NCBI RefSeq assembly: GCF_030408815.1
Contig: NZ_CP047355.1
Location: 1,984,001-2,048,000, forward strand
Source: Corynebacterium freiburgense
GTDB lineage: Bacteria; Actinomycetota; Actinomycetes; Mycobacteriales; Mycobacteriaceae
Length of the DNA: 64,000 nucleotides
Reading direction: 5' to 3'
Within the stretch, counting starts at the first letter, position 1; every line of letters starts with the position of its first letter. Both the position numbers and the translations under genes were made by a program. Positions 44,707 through 56,968 of the stretch are shown piece by piece. The notes under the pieces are model-generated. The model was not told the origin of the DNA. It worked only from the letters and a program-made list of their open reading frames with translations, and did no database searches.

Positions 44707-47083
44707 AACTTTTAATCTAGCTAAGGATGTCCGCCACTGGCGAACACCCTAGACTGAGCTAGCATTTAACAATACGAATCGGGCAAGATGGTGCGCATGG
44801 CAGGATTGCAGGTTGGCGATGTCCTTGAGGGTCGCTATCGAATTGAAACCCCCATTGCACGGGGTGGAATGTCCACCGTATATCGGTGTATTGACCTCCG
44901 TTTAGGGCGTAGTGTCGCCGCAAAAGTAATGGACGAAAGGTTTATCGACGATCCCGTTTTCCGCACGCGCTTCCGCCGAGAAGCGCGCTCTATGGCCATG
45001 CTCTCCCACCCATGCCTGGTAAATGTCTATGACGCCAGTAGCGATGGTGAGCACGTCTTCCTGATTATGGAATTAATTACCGGCGGCACCCTCCGCGAGC
45101 TCCTTGATGAGCGCGGCCCCATGGAACCAGCAGCCGCAGCGGCCGTAATGCGAAGCGTTCTTACCGGACTTTCAGTAGCACATGAAGCCGGCATGGTGCA
45201 CCGCGATATTAAACCTGACAATGTTCTTATTAATGGCAACCACCAGGTAAAACTCGCCGACTTTGGATTAGTGCGTGCCGGCGCTGATTCCCGCCATTCC
45301 ACCGACCAAATTGTAGGCACCGTGTCCTATCTTTCGCCGGAACAAGTTACTGGCGGGGATATCGGCCCCCAAAGCGACGTATACTCCGCTGGCTTATTGT
45401 TCTTTGAGTTGCTTACCGGCAAAACCCCGTTTTCCGGGGACACACCCGTTGCACACGCATATCAGCGCCTTAATGAAGATGTGCCCGCCCCTTCAACCAA
45501 GCAACCTGGTATCCCCACTGAATTTGATGCACTTATTTCGCAGGCGACCTCACGCCAAGCCGAACACCGCTTTGCGGACGCTGGGGAGTTTCTTGCAGCA
45601 GTTGAACAAACTGTAGCCGAACTTGATCTGCCAATCCCAGAAGTACCAATTCCGATGAATTCTGCGGCACATCGGGCAAACGCTAAAGCATCTCCACCCA
45701 CGGATTTATTGACCTCAGCCATGGTTGCTGCGGGCATTGGGAATTCTTTGGAGAATGCCGCCACCACCGTAATACCTGCGGTGACGGAAAACCCAGATGA
45801 TGCCCCCACAGAAATCGTACAAAGCCCGGCCCCACCTCCTGCTGGACCTCCGGTGCACGCAACCACGGCATATCAGCGCCCTACTGAAACCACCGGGGAA
45901 ATCCCAGTTCAGGAAGGACCACAGCAAACGCTTCAGGTTCCAGGCACTCCACTTCCGCAATATTCGGCTCCTCCCGGCCCACCGCAAAGCGCTGTACCTG
46001 CCACAATTGAGCCGGAGCAGCCAGCACCAAAACCCGTGGAGAACCGCTCGAAAGTAAAGTTGGGGATCTGGCTTATTGTAATCGGATTAGTTACTGCGGC
46101 CGTTGTAGTCGGCGGTTGGTGGATTGGATCCGGACGCTATGACGAAGTACCCCAGATTATTGGTATGGAACGCACCGCCGCTGAAACTGCCCTTACCCAG
46201 GCAGGTTTTACACCGGTAGTTTCAGACACATATTCGGATGAAATTGAAGCAGGCTTGGTTGCAAGTTCAGATCCGGAACCTGGCGGCTGGGTTGCCCGAG
46301 GGGGCGAAGTTGCGCTCTTGATTTCTTTGGGAAAACCTACCGTTCCGGGGATACCAGAATCATATGATGCAAACGAGTATCGCAGCCTCCTTCAAGACCG
46401 AACACTAGTTTGGAGCCAGGGTGACGATGTGTATTCGGATGAAGTTCCCCGAGGAGGCGTGGTTTCCACCGACCCAGGCATCGGGCAAACGGTCAATACC
46501 GGAACAAAAGTAACGGTTTCTTTAAGTAAAGGCCCGGCGCCAGTTAATATCCCCGATGTACGCAGCAAATCACGCGAGGAGGCCGTTCGCATCCTTGAGG
46601 AATCCGGCCTAAAAGTCACCGGAATAGAAGAAACATACGATCAAGATATTCCCCGAGGCCATGTGGTTTCCACAAAACCAGAGATTAACCGGGAAGTGCC
46701 GCGCGGCAGCCAGGTGCAGCTTGTTGTTTCCAATGCCATTGAAGTCCCTGATGTAACAGGCCTTACGGAGCAAGAAGCGAAAAAGAAACTCGCCGAAGTT
46801 GGAATTAGTGTTCGTACCGTTACAGATGATTCTTCTGGCAGTGGCGGCACTAAAGTTGTAACGGGTGTAGTCCCATTGCCCGGACGCTTTATTGATCCAC
46901 AAAACGCCCAGGTGGATTTGACAGTGACCCGCCAAATTCGGGTTCCCCTCGTAATTGGCCGCACGGTCAAAGATGCGGTGGCAGCCCTAAAGCGCGAAGG
47001 TTTTGAGGTGGAAGGCGTTGATGATGCAAGCAATTCAGATCGGATTATTTCCCAGTCCCCAGCCCCAACAACCCTAGTTGAGT

Positions 47084-49611
<2,528 letters not shown>

Positions 49612-49715
49612 TTAACCACGGACATCACAGCATGTTCTAAATACTGAATGAATTCGTCCCACAGAGTGAGAGCGCTAGAGTTTTTCTTGGGAATTTCGCA
49701 ATAGAATTCCCAAGG

Positions 49716-50231
49716 TTATAGCGAGAGCACCGCCGAGTTTTGAGCACTAAGAGGCACTTTTTCAAAACACACTTTGAATTTCGCCAAATTATGGCGCGCA
49801 TCCACTAAAGCGTCGTGATTATTGTCGGGAAGCTTTGGCAAGCGTGGGCGCCCGGCAAATTCCCAATACTGCTTAAGCTCTCGGGTAAACCGAGGGATCC
49901 GTCTTGGCAAACCGATCATGTCACCCCAAAGTTGGACGAGCACAACGTGGTCATATGCCCCGACCCAAGCCCATAACTCCGGGTCGCCGGGGGCGTCGAG
50001 AAGAAATTCTAGAACTTCCGCTTTTATTTGCTCTGGTGATCGCCACACTGGGTCACCGGGGTTTGGCAATTGGTTCAGTACATTTTTACGAACCCAATCA
50101 TTGGCTTTGCTTTCATCAAACGCGGTAGATACTGCATAGTATTCACGGCCGTCCTCACCGACAATGCCAATGGAAACGAGATCGATAGTGGTGCCGTCTT
50201 CAATAAATTCCGTGTCGTAGAAAAAGCGCAT
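49716..50231 (-). CDS. 3'-exoribonuclease RNase AS (Rv2179c family)
   Basis: Start set at ATG 50231 (171 aa), which begins MRFFYDTEFIEDG with the first catalytic Asp-Glu pair; TTG 50237 adds two residues. It is a DEDD-type exonuclease fold: DTEF (motif I), LWAWVGAYDHVVLVQLWGDM (motif II, Asp), and NNHDALVDARHNL (motif III, H and D near residue 140). The M. tuberculosis homologue Rv2179c degrades adenylate-containing RNA 3' ends. It sits, as there, next to aroG and the GT87 gene. Confidence 0.9.
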   Translation of the reverse strand: MRFFYDTEFIEDGTTIDLVSIGIVGEDGREYYAVSTAFDESKANDWVRKNVLNQLPNPGDPVWRSPEQIKAEVLEFLLDAPGDPELWAWVGAYDHVVLVQLWGDMIGLPRRIPRFTRELKQYWEFAGRPRLPKLPDNNHDALVDARHNLAKFKVCFEKVPLSAQNSAVLSL

Positions 50232-50315
50232 AATCAACTAACCAAATCTTTGAAAATAAAATCTTGCCGAACTTAGCGTAGTCGTTTCTTGGTAACCCCG
50301 TTAAACTTTCCTAAC

Positions 50316-51545
50316 GTGAGTACACACGAACGCGAAAAACAGTCTTTAGAGCAGCTTTCTGCGCAGCAAATTAGCCACATATTGGGGCATCCTGCCATTA
50401 TTATTACGGCAGCATTGCTGGCACTATATGCGTTTTCGCTAAGGGTTGTGGATTTCGATGCAATTGGTACCAGCGCATTTTGGCGCTATCACATTGATAT
50501 TGATGTTTACCGTGAAGGTGGGCGCGCATTCCTCCGGGGTGAAAACCTTTATACGCAGGATTATGCGGTTGGCGGTATTCAATTACCGTTTACCTATCCC
50601 CCGCTAGCTGCAATTTTATTTGCGCCGCTTGCGGCGGTGCCATTGTCCTTTGGCGCGGTTGTTTTTGATTTAGCGTCGATGATTGTGTTGTGGTGGTGCT
50701 TGGTAATTGTGCTGCGCCATGCGGCACCGGTGGTCCCGGCAAGGCTTGTGGCATTACTAGTGTTGCCTGCGGCGCTGTTTTTAGAACCAGTCACAGAAAC
50801 TCTGGATTTTGTGCAGGTAAATATTTTCCTGATGGCCTTGGTCCTGATAGATATTTTAACTAAGAAACCCTGGCTACCCAGAGGTTTCTGGATTGGTTTT
50901 GCCGCCGCAATTAAGTTAACTCCTGCGGTATTTGGTTTGTATTTTTTGATTCGCCGTGATTGGAAGTCAGCAGGGGTAGCCATCGGGTCTGGACTCGGCT
51001 TTACCGCATTGGCTTGGTTGATTAGCCCTTCGAATTCAATGCAATATTGGTTGCACACTTTGAATGATCCGTCTCGTATTGGCGGATTAGGGTATGCCGG
51101 AAACCAATCAATTCGGGGACTGCTATTCCGCCTTGTTGGAGAGGACGCATCAGAATTACTGTGGAAGGTCAGTATTCTGGCGCTGATTGCGGTGATTGCT
51201 GTGGCAATGTATCGTTCCTCACCTGCGGTTGCGGTGGTTTTAAATTCTTTGGTTGCATTGCTGTGTTCTCCGGTTTCATGGTCGCATCACTGGGTGTGGA
51301 TGGTTCCTGCCTTGGTGTTATTGGGCGCTGCCGCACATAGGCATTGGACGATTTTGGTAGGGTTTAGCGCTTTATTGTTTGCTGGTTTTTTCCCGCCACA
51401 TTGGATGTTGCCGCATCACGATGATGCGGAATTGGGTTGGAATGGCGCCCAACAAGTCCTGGGCAGTTCGTATGTGCTTTTGGCTCTCGTGTTGGTAGTT
51501 GGGGTATTGGTTGTGAATTTCCGTAAGCGGACGGCGGCGTCGTAA
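50316..51545 (+). CDS. GT87-family mannosyltransferase (MptC-like)
   Basis: Start set at GTG 50316 (409 aa); the frame opens at a TTG at 50289, but TAAACT, a -10-like box, lies between, suggesting a near-leaderless start at 50316. About ten membrane helices. GT87 motifs: WRYHIDIDVYREGGRAFLRG, IQLPFTYPPLAAILFAPLA, TLDFVQVNIFLMALVLID, GFAAAIKLTPAVFGLYFLIR, SPVSWSHHWVWMVPAL. A paralogue of the gene at 47084. From synteny it corresponds to MptC/Rv2181, the alpha-1,2-mannosyltransferase for lipomannan branching and lipoarabinomannan capping. It is convergent with the HNH gene. Confidence 0.87.
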   Translation: MSTHEREKQSLEQLSAQQISHILGHPAIIITAALLALYAFSLRVVDFDAIGTSAFWRYHIDIDVYREGGRAFLRGENLYTQDYAVGGIQLPFTYPPLAAILFAPLAAVPLSFGAVVFDLASMIVLWWCLVIVLRHAAPVVPARLVALLVLPAALFLEPVTETLDFVQVNIFLMALVLIDILTKKPWLPRGFWIGFAAAIKLTPAVFGLYFLIRRDWKSAGVAIGSGLGFTALAWLISPSNSMQYWLHTLNDPSRIGGLGYAGNQSIRGLLFRLVGEDASELLWKVSILALIAVIAVAMYRSSPAVAVVLNSLVALLCSPVSWSHHWVWMVPALVLLGAAAHRHWTILVGFSALLFAGFFPPHWMLPHHDDAELGWNGAQQVLGSSYVLLALVLVVGVLVVNFRKRTAAS

Positions 51546-51561
51546 CGCGGGCATGATTGTA

Positions 51562-51590
51562 GGCCCCTTCCCTACACAGGGTTGGGGCTT
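51562..51590. terminator. Terminator between convergent genes
   Basis: GCCCC-TT-CCCT pairs with AGGG-TT-GGGGC around an ACAC loop (with an internal TT/TT bulge), followed on the plus strand by TTTG. It separates the GT87 and HNH genes. Confidence 0.6.
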
Positions 51591-51608
51591 TGACAATCCT
51601 TTCGAACG

Positions 51609-52949
51609 TTAGAACGGTGGCGGGGTGTCGTCTTCGGGGTCGACGTGGCGTTCTCGTTCGGCTTGTCTGCTTTGCCTAATTGTTTCGTTGTTGGCGTCGA
51701 TGGTGGTGCCGAATCTACCCATACCGCGCCTGATTGGTGGGCTGGTATTGTCGTCGGCGGTGGTTTTCCCTGAGTGTCGGGTTACATTGTGTGTGGGGTG
51801 GCTACAAAGCCCGGCAAGTGGTCCTTCAGGAAAAGTCGTGCCAAGGTTCTGGTATTCCTTGCCAATTTTCGGGTCGGTATCTTGCCAGGTGACGGCACCG
51901 TCGGAGTCCATGTGTGCGGTAACTTTACGGTCGGTTTTAAGGTTGTGGTGTCCGCGACATAGACATTGGAGGTTGCCGAGTGCAGTCCAACCACCAGCTT
52001 CAAATGTAATCACATGGTCGATATCACAGGCAGAAGCAGGGGTTTCACAGCCTGGGAACCTGCAGTGGCCGTCTCGGAGGCGCACTACCGCGCGTTGATC
52101 GTCTGTGGGATGGTAAATATCTCGACGCAGGTTAGCTATTTCAAGCGCGTTTCGGTAGCGCACCGGATAGTTGTGGACGCGCAACTGCGTGTCTACATCG
52201 AGTTTGCCAAAGTGCTCGAGTTCGGCAACGGTTAGGGCTTCAGTCGGAGAATTTTCCCCAATCCCGATAATCGTTATGTTCGTGGTTTTTGCCGTACCGC
52301 AGATTAGCCGTGTCATTGCTTCCACTTTGCTTATTTTCTCGTTTTTGGCAACGGCTTCGATATGGCGATCCATCGATTCTGCTGTTAATTTATCTACCTC
52401 GGCACCGATAAGCCATAGCCCGGAGTTGAGGCTGGGCACGCTCCAGTAGTTTGGTTTTGCTGTTTTTTCTACTTGATCAATTGACCCATACATACTTAAC
52501 ACACGTTCAATTACTTTGCGGAGTGCCCGCGGCGTAGGTAGGCGTTGATGTTCCACTCTTGGGGTGAATCGTTGGATAAGTACCCGCTGCAAGGCCTGGG
52601 TAAGCCGGAGCGGCGGGGTCGTCGGCAAGTCTTGAAACGCACGTTCCATTGCGCATGCCATGTCCGGGGTGACTAACCCGTCTTGAAAAACATACGGCGC
52701 CAACTCTGGCAACTGCTCTTGAAGACGGTATACAAACCCCAACATAAGACGCACGCGTGCTTTTCGGAGCCCCGGATCATCGCAGCACATTTGAGCGATT
52801 ACCTTATGCACATCAGCGTATTGAAAATGACGGGCAGCTACGTGATAACGGTAAAACTCAAATTCTTCAATATTCAGCGCCAACCGCCGCGCACCGTTAT
52901 AGTTCTCCGGCGCCTGCACATGAAAGAAGGCGTTCCTGCGAGCAACCAT
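51609..52949 (-). CDS. HNH endonuclease-domain protein (DUF222/13E12 type)
   Basis: Start at ATG 52949 (446 aa), preceded by a weak GGTGG; GTG 52961 is an alternative. A helical DUF222-like N-terminal two-thirds (PDMACAMERAFQDL, LTAESMDRHIEAVAKNEKIS) is followed by an HNH domain: VRLRDGHCRFPGCETPASAC, DIDHVITFEAGGWTALGNLQ and CLCRGHHNLKTDRKV, with two Cys pairs for zinc and catalytic His-Asp-His. Actinobacterial genomes hold several copies of this family (13E12 repeat proteins), and they are usually treated as mobile or HNH-nuclease-like proteins of unknown role. The C-terminal ~60 residues are disordered and charged. No adjacent mobility genes are seen. Confidence 0.85.
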   Translation of the reverse strand: MVARRNAFFHVQAPENYNGARRLALNIEEFEFYRYHVAARHFQYADVHKVIAQMCCDDPGLRKARVRLMLGFVYRLQEQLPELAPYVFQDGLVTPDMACAMERAFQDLPTTPPLRLTQALQRVLIQRFTPRVEHQRLPTPRALRKVIERVLSMYGSIDQVEKTAKPNYWSVPSLNSGLWLIGAEVDKLTAESMDRHIEAVAKNEKISKVEAMTRLICGTAKTTNITIIGIGENSPTEALTVAELEHFGKLDVDTQLRVHNYPVRYRNALEIANLRRDIYHPTDDQRAVVRLRDGHCRFPGCETPASACDIDHVITFEAGGWTALGNLQCLCRGHHNLKTDRKVTAHMDSDGAVTWQDTDPKIGKEYQNLGTTFPEGPLAGLCSHPTHNVTRHSGKTTADDNTSPPIRRGMGRFGTTIDANNETIRQSRQAERERHVDPEDDTPPPF

Positions 52950-53312
52950 AGATTCCACCACCCGATACGATTATCAATCCCTGATATCAATTATTCTACC
53001 CATAATCTCCCCTTAGGACAAGGATAAAAGCCCAGGTCAGCCATCTTAAGAAAATCTAAGCAGGTTCTCCGTGCATGTATCTACCAGCGAAAATATTGCA
53101 CAACAGTTTCAGGTTATTTTCGACGCCCACCCCTTACTGCACCCCTCTAACCAACCGTAGACACCCATATGGGTAGCATACGCGCTGTTAGATAGACATT
53201 TATATATTAAAGCGACCAAATTCCGATATACCCCCGCAAATTCAATCTTAAAAACACGCCAAAACCACCCCTAAACAGGGGCGGTTTTGGCTGCGTACTA
53301 GCCAAGAAACAG
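52950..53312. other. Intergenic region between HNH and LpqH-like genes
   Basis: About 360 bases with no supported gene. It contains the upstream region of the HNH gene and, at 53258-53291, the terminator of the lipoprotein gene. Nothing else recognisable. Confidence 0.4.
53258..53291 (-). terminator. Intrinsic terminator of the LpqH-like gene
   Basis: GCCAAAACCxCCCCT (53258-53272) pairs with AGGGGxGGTTTTGGC (53277-53291) with one mismatch; on the minus strand GTGTTTTTAAG follows. Confidence 0.85.
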
Positions 53313-53840
53313 CTAGCAGGTCACTTTGACCTTTACCTTTGAAACTTGCTGGGTGCCTTCTTGGAAAGCGTCAGTTTCCACTGTCCAGGTATTTTCACTC
53401 TTTTCGATCATGGCCGCCATTTCCTGCTGGTCCTCGGTTTCCAGGTGGATATTGTTTGCTCGGAGGTCCAGACTGTCAAGGGTTGGGGTCTCATCGGGGT
53501 TATTGATATCAATATCAAGTTCCTCTGGTTGCCCCTTTGGTGATTCAATATTTAACTCGGGTGTACCATCAGTGACATCTGGGCGGCACGTTATGGGAAC
53601 GAAGTTACCCTCCACAGGCGCGCCATCAACCTCCACTATCACTTGGCCTTCGCCAGCAGGCGCCATTGCATTTGAAGTTGCTTCTGAAGCACTGGACGTA
53701 GTTTTTGTCATTTCCGCAGCCGATGATGTGACACTCGAAACTGCACTAGATGCACTTTCGGTTGCGGTATTGGTTTCACCGCACGCAACCATCGAAGCCG
53801 CAACAATCGGCACAAGTGCAATCAAACTTACGTTCCTCAT
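53313..53840 (-). CDS. LpqH-family lipoprotein
   Basis: Start set at ATG 53840 because AGGAG lies 7 nt upstream; the frame from 53879 would put 13 residues before the signal. The 175-residue protein begins MRNVSLIALVPIVAASMVAC, a lipoprotein signal with lipobox MVAC. A Ser/Thr/Ala-rich linker of about 45 residues follows, probably glycosylated. The domain opens VIVEVDGAPVEGNFVPITCR and ends FQEGTQQVSKVKVKVTC, i.e. two cysteines at start and end as in LpqH (19-kDa lipoprotein) and its relatives. Those are surface-exposed, immunogenic proteins without an enzyme activity. The gene has its own terminator. Confidence 0.8.
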   Translation of the reverse strand: MRNVSLIALVPIVAASMVACGETNTATESASSAVSSVTSSAAEMTKTTSSASEATSNAMAPAGEGQVIVEVDGAPVEGNFVPITCRPDVTDGTPELNIESPKGQPEELDIDINNPDETPTLDSLDLRANNIHLETEDQQEMAAMIEKSENTWTVETDAFQEGTQQVSKVKVKVTC

Positions 53841-53893
53841 TGTATAACTCCTAGGGTGAGAGAATTTTCCGTACCCCATCGAGACTACGTAAA

Positions 53894-55084
53894 TTACGAA
53901 CGTTGTGTCACAGCAACATCATGCGTACCGCTGACCACACTTTTCTTGGAGCGGGAACGAATTTTATCCAATACATCCCATGGCGTTGGTCGCGGAACAA
54001 CCACCCATGAGAGCACGGGAATACGTTTTAGACATTCAACAAGTACGCCGCCGCCAAAGGCAATGAGGATACAATAACCAATCCACAAGGTTGGCGAATC
54101 CCAAAGGCTGCCAGTCTCTTCGGTAAATGCTATTTCCTCATACCTGTAGGTGAAGTTAAACAATAAGGTGAGAGCGATCGGATGCCCCAAATACAGCACA
54201 AGTGTATGGCGTCCCATCAGTTCCAAGATTTTATTTATCCCAGGAACGCGCGAAAGTACCACCACTAATGCAATGGCCGCTGGCAGCATTAACAATCGCA
54301 CAGTGAGTTTTACTAATACATCAATATCATCGCTCACAAGAAGAATATTGCCTGGCAGATGCCAACCTTCTACTGGATATTGCAGGCGGAGTGTCCACAG
54401 AGTTTCCAGAACATAGCCAGCCGCATAACTTAATGATGCAACCCCTAAACCCCAAAGGTACATAACGCGGTCAGCAAACCAGGTAATCAGCGAACGGCCA
54501 TGCGCACCAATAAAAAACACTGGCATAAACACCATAATGTTTAGTACGATTGGCTCCCACTCAGATGCAACCAAAAGCGTAAGTGGCAAAAACGATAATG
54601 CCACCGCAATCCATGGTTCAAGTTTCCGAGTACACCACAGCCCCAAGTTACATAGAACCAGGCAGTACAAAAACCAATACATATTTCTGCCACCCACGGT
54701 GACATCCCAATAAAACCAAAAATCGGGCATTGGCTGATTATGGAACTTCTCAAACTCAACGTTTTTCAACCATTGTTCCACCGGTACCCAAAGCACGTAC
54801 GGAACAATAAAAAACCATAAGCGCTTTGCAAGGAGTTGAGTAAAGCTATACTGCAGGATCTTCATAGAGAAAAACCCGCTGACCAAAAAGAACAGGGGAA
54901 GCCGCAAGGCTGAGATCATTTGGTTGTATTGTGCAGGCAATGTATCCATGCCGTTGGGTACGGCAAGGCATGCATGGAGCAGAATTACCCCGAGGATTGA
55001 TAGTCCGCGGGCAGTATCTGGCCAGGCCAAACGTTCCGCCTTACGTGGGGCAGCTGTGCTTTTTACCACTGCCGGGTTGCTCAC
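53894..55084 (-). CDS. Acyltransferase-3 family membrane protein
   Basis: Start set at GTG 55084 (396 aa): AAGGAG precedes by about 10 nt and the residues before it are polar and not conserved. About ten transmembrane helices. The N-terminal ARGLSILGVILLHACLAVPN contains the catalytic His typical of acyltransferase 3/OpgC proteins; LRLPLFFLVSGFFSMKI and RHTLVLYLGHPIALTLLFN are further family segments. Such enzymes transfer acetyl or other acyl groups onto surface glycans or lipids; corynebacterial relatives include TmaT, which acetylates trehalose corynomycolate. The target here is unknown. The C-terminal ~35 residues are basic and cytoplasmic. Confidence 0.82.
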   Translation of the reverse strand: MSNPAVVKSTAAPRKAERLAWPDTARGLSILGVILLHACLAVPNGMDTLPAQYNQMISALRLPLFFLVSGFFSMKILQYSFTQLLAKRLWFFIVPYVLWVPVEQWLKNVEFEKFHNQPMPDFWFYWDVTVGGRNMYWFLYCLVLCNLGLWCTRKLEPWIAVALSFLPLTLLVASEWEPIVLNIMVFMPVFFIGAHGRSLITWFADRVMYLWGLGVASLSYAAGYVLETLWTLRLQYPVEGWHLPGNILLVSDDIDVLVKLTVRLLMLPAAIALVVVLSRVPGINKILELMGRHTLVLYLGHPIALTLLFNFTYRYEEIAFTEETGSLWDSPTLWIGYCILIAFGGGVLVECLKRIPVLSWVVVPRPTPWDVLDKIRSRSKKSVVSGTHDVAVTQRS

Positions 55085-55192
55085 TCGCTCCCTCTCCTTG
55101 AGCTCATACCAAGCCCAAGTGGAGTTTGGGCCTTGAACAACCTTACTGGACAATGAGGAACTTTGGTAGTCCCTCTACCCCACTCCTGGGCA

Positions 55193-55933
55193 CTAGAAGT
55201 TTGTTGGCTCCGTGCCCTTAGGGTGCCCTTCACCAGCTGCAAGAGCGGCTTTTACATCCGCCGCATAGGCGTCTACGTACTCTTGTCCAGATAGTTCGGC
55301 AAGTTTCGCAACAACGTAATCGGTAAGTGCGCGGGCCGCTTCATAGGATTGGGGATCAAGCCCCTGCGATTCCACATATGCATTAGGATCGATTGGCTCA
55401 CCAATTCGGATACCTACTTTTGCTGGGCGGAGAATCCACGAGCCGATTGGATTTGCGGCGCGGGTTCCAATCATGGCTACGGGTACAATCGGTGCCTTGG
55501 CGCCGAGAGCCATAAAAGCCATACCTGTTTTGCCTTTATATATACGTCCGTCTGGTGAACGGGTTCCCTCTGGGTATATACCTAAGAGATCACCACGATT
55601 GAGTATTGCCATGCCGGTATCAATAGCGGCTTGGGCCGCATTTGCTGAGCTGCGGTCAATTGGGACTTGTCCAACGCTAGTAAAAAACCACCGCTGCAAT
55701 CCTCCTATAACGCCGGTACCGGTGAAATATTCTTGTTTGGCCAGGAAGGTGATTTGCCGTGGGCATAGCAACGGCAGAAAAAAGGAATCCGTAACCGCTT
55801 GATGGTTTGAAGCAAGTATTGCGCTTCCAGTAGTAGGAATATGCTCCAGCCCGGTTATGGTGGGACGGTTGTACAGCCTTAAGAGAGGCCCCACCAATAT
55901 GCTTTTAAATGCCCAGTACCACTTGTTTTGCAT
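55193..55933 (-). CDS. plsC: 1-acyl-sn-glycerol-3-phosphate acyltransferase
   Basis: 246 residues, AGPAT family. Motif I NHQAVTDSFFLPLL near residue 43 (NHX4D variant), motif II FFTSVGQVPIDRSS, motif III YPEGTRSPDGRIYKGKTGMA near residue 120 and motif IV VPVAMIGTRAANPIG. It makes phosphatidic acid from lysophosphatidate at the inner membrane. Relatives near pimB in actinobacteria may instead acylate PIM precursors, so the acceptor is not certain. Start ATG 55933; 32 bp after glk. Confidence 0.9.
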   Translation of the reverse strand: MQNKWYWAFKSILVGPLLRLYNRPTITGLEHIPTTGSAILASNHQAVTDSFFLPLLCPRQITFLAKQEYFTGTGVIGGLQRWFFTSVGQVPIDRSSANAAQAAIDTGMAILNRGDLLGIYPEGTRSPDGRIYKGKTGMAFMALGAKAPIVPVAMIGTRAANPIGSWILRPAKVGIRIGEPIDPNAYVESQGLDPQSYEAARALTDYVVAKLAELSGQEYVDAYAADVKAALAAGEGHPKGTEPTNF

Positions 55934-55965
55934 TGTTTTCCACTTCCCGGTGCTGTGTGAGGGTG

Positions 55966-56925
55966 TCAGGCGAGCTGACGGGCGAGGTCTGCTACGCCAA
56001 TCATACCTGCCTCGCTTCCAAGCTCTGCTGTTCGGAGGCGTGCTAGCGGGCGGTGTCCTGCGCCCACGATTCGGCGCGCATAGTGCTCTTGGGCTTTATC
56101 TAGGTAGAGCATTGCCTCGCTGGCTACTCCCCCGCCAATTACAATAAGTTCTGGGTCGAGGACATCAGCTACTATTGCCAGCCCTTCACCTAGCCAGTGT
56201 GCAAAATCTTCGACGGCGGCAACGGCTGCGGTATCACCACGACGTGCAGCCTGCATAACTACGTGTCCAGTAAGGGCTTCGGGACGTGCGTGGTAGTCAA
56301 TACTAAGGCGGGAATCATCAAATGCACCGCTGGCAATAATTTCTCGAGCGGTTGCTACGAGTGCCGTGCCGGAGCAATAGCGTTCTAGGCAGCCGCGTTT
56401 CCCACATGGGCAGGTGCGACCATCAGGCACCACCGTAAGGTGGCCGAATTCCGGCGCAGTGCCATAGGCACCCCGATAAATTTCCCCATTAATCATCAAT
56501 GCCCCACCGATGCCGGTGCCCATGGCAAAAAGTGTCCAGGTTTTTGCTTTGCGGGCGGCGCCAAAGCGGTATTCGCCCCAAGCAGCTGCATTAGCATCAT
56601 GTTCGACCCGTACGGGTACTTGGAGGAATTCTTCCAGTCGTTGTTTTACGGGGGTGTCACGCCAAGGCAAATGGGGAGCAAATCGAACTGTTGTGCATTC
56701 AGAGTCTAGGAATGCCGCAACGGCTACACCTACGGCGTGAATATGGTGGCGGCTCCCGAGTTTTTCAACGATGTGTTGGATTCCGCGTTCCAGTGCAACA
56801 GTACTGCTGGGTGTTGGCACTTGCTCGAGGTCGAGTATGGTGCCGCATGCGTCGACGACCGCACCTCGCAGGTTGGTTCCACCAATATCAAAGCCGATCG
56901 TTGCGGTCCCGCAGTCTCGGAACAT
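55966..56925 (-). CDS. glk: ROK-family glucokinase
   Basis: 319 residues. TIGFDIGGTNLRGAVVDACG is the phosphate-binding loop; EHDANAAAWGEYRFGAARKA holds the catalytic Asp near residue 105; GTGIGGALMINGEIYRGAYG and the EFGHLTV motif follow; CPCGKRGCLERYCSG is the zinc-binding ROK signature CxCGxxGCxE near residue 175. It phosphorylates glucose (ATP-dependent in C. glutamicum Glk). Start ATG 56925. Position between pimB and plsC is the usual corynebacterial order. Confidence 0.93.
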   Translation of the reverse strand: MFRDCGTATIGFDIGGTNLRGAVVDACGTILDLEQVPTPSSTVALERGIQHIVEKLGSRHHIHAVGVAVAAFLDSECTTVRFAPHLPWRDTPVKQRLEEFLQVPVRVEHDANAAAWGEYRFGAARKAKTWTLFAMGTGIGGALMINGEIYRGAYGTAPEFGHLTVVPDGRTCPCGKRGCLERYCSGTALVATAREIIASGAFDDSRLSIDYHARPEALTGHVVMQAARRGDTAAVAAVEDFAHWLGEGLAIVADVLDPELIVIGGGVASEAMLYLDKAQEHYARRIVGAGHRPLARLRTAELGSEAGMIGVADLARQLA

Positions 56926-56968
56926 AACGAGCTTTCACCTACCGCTCTTAAGCTATCCAAATAACTGT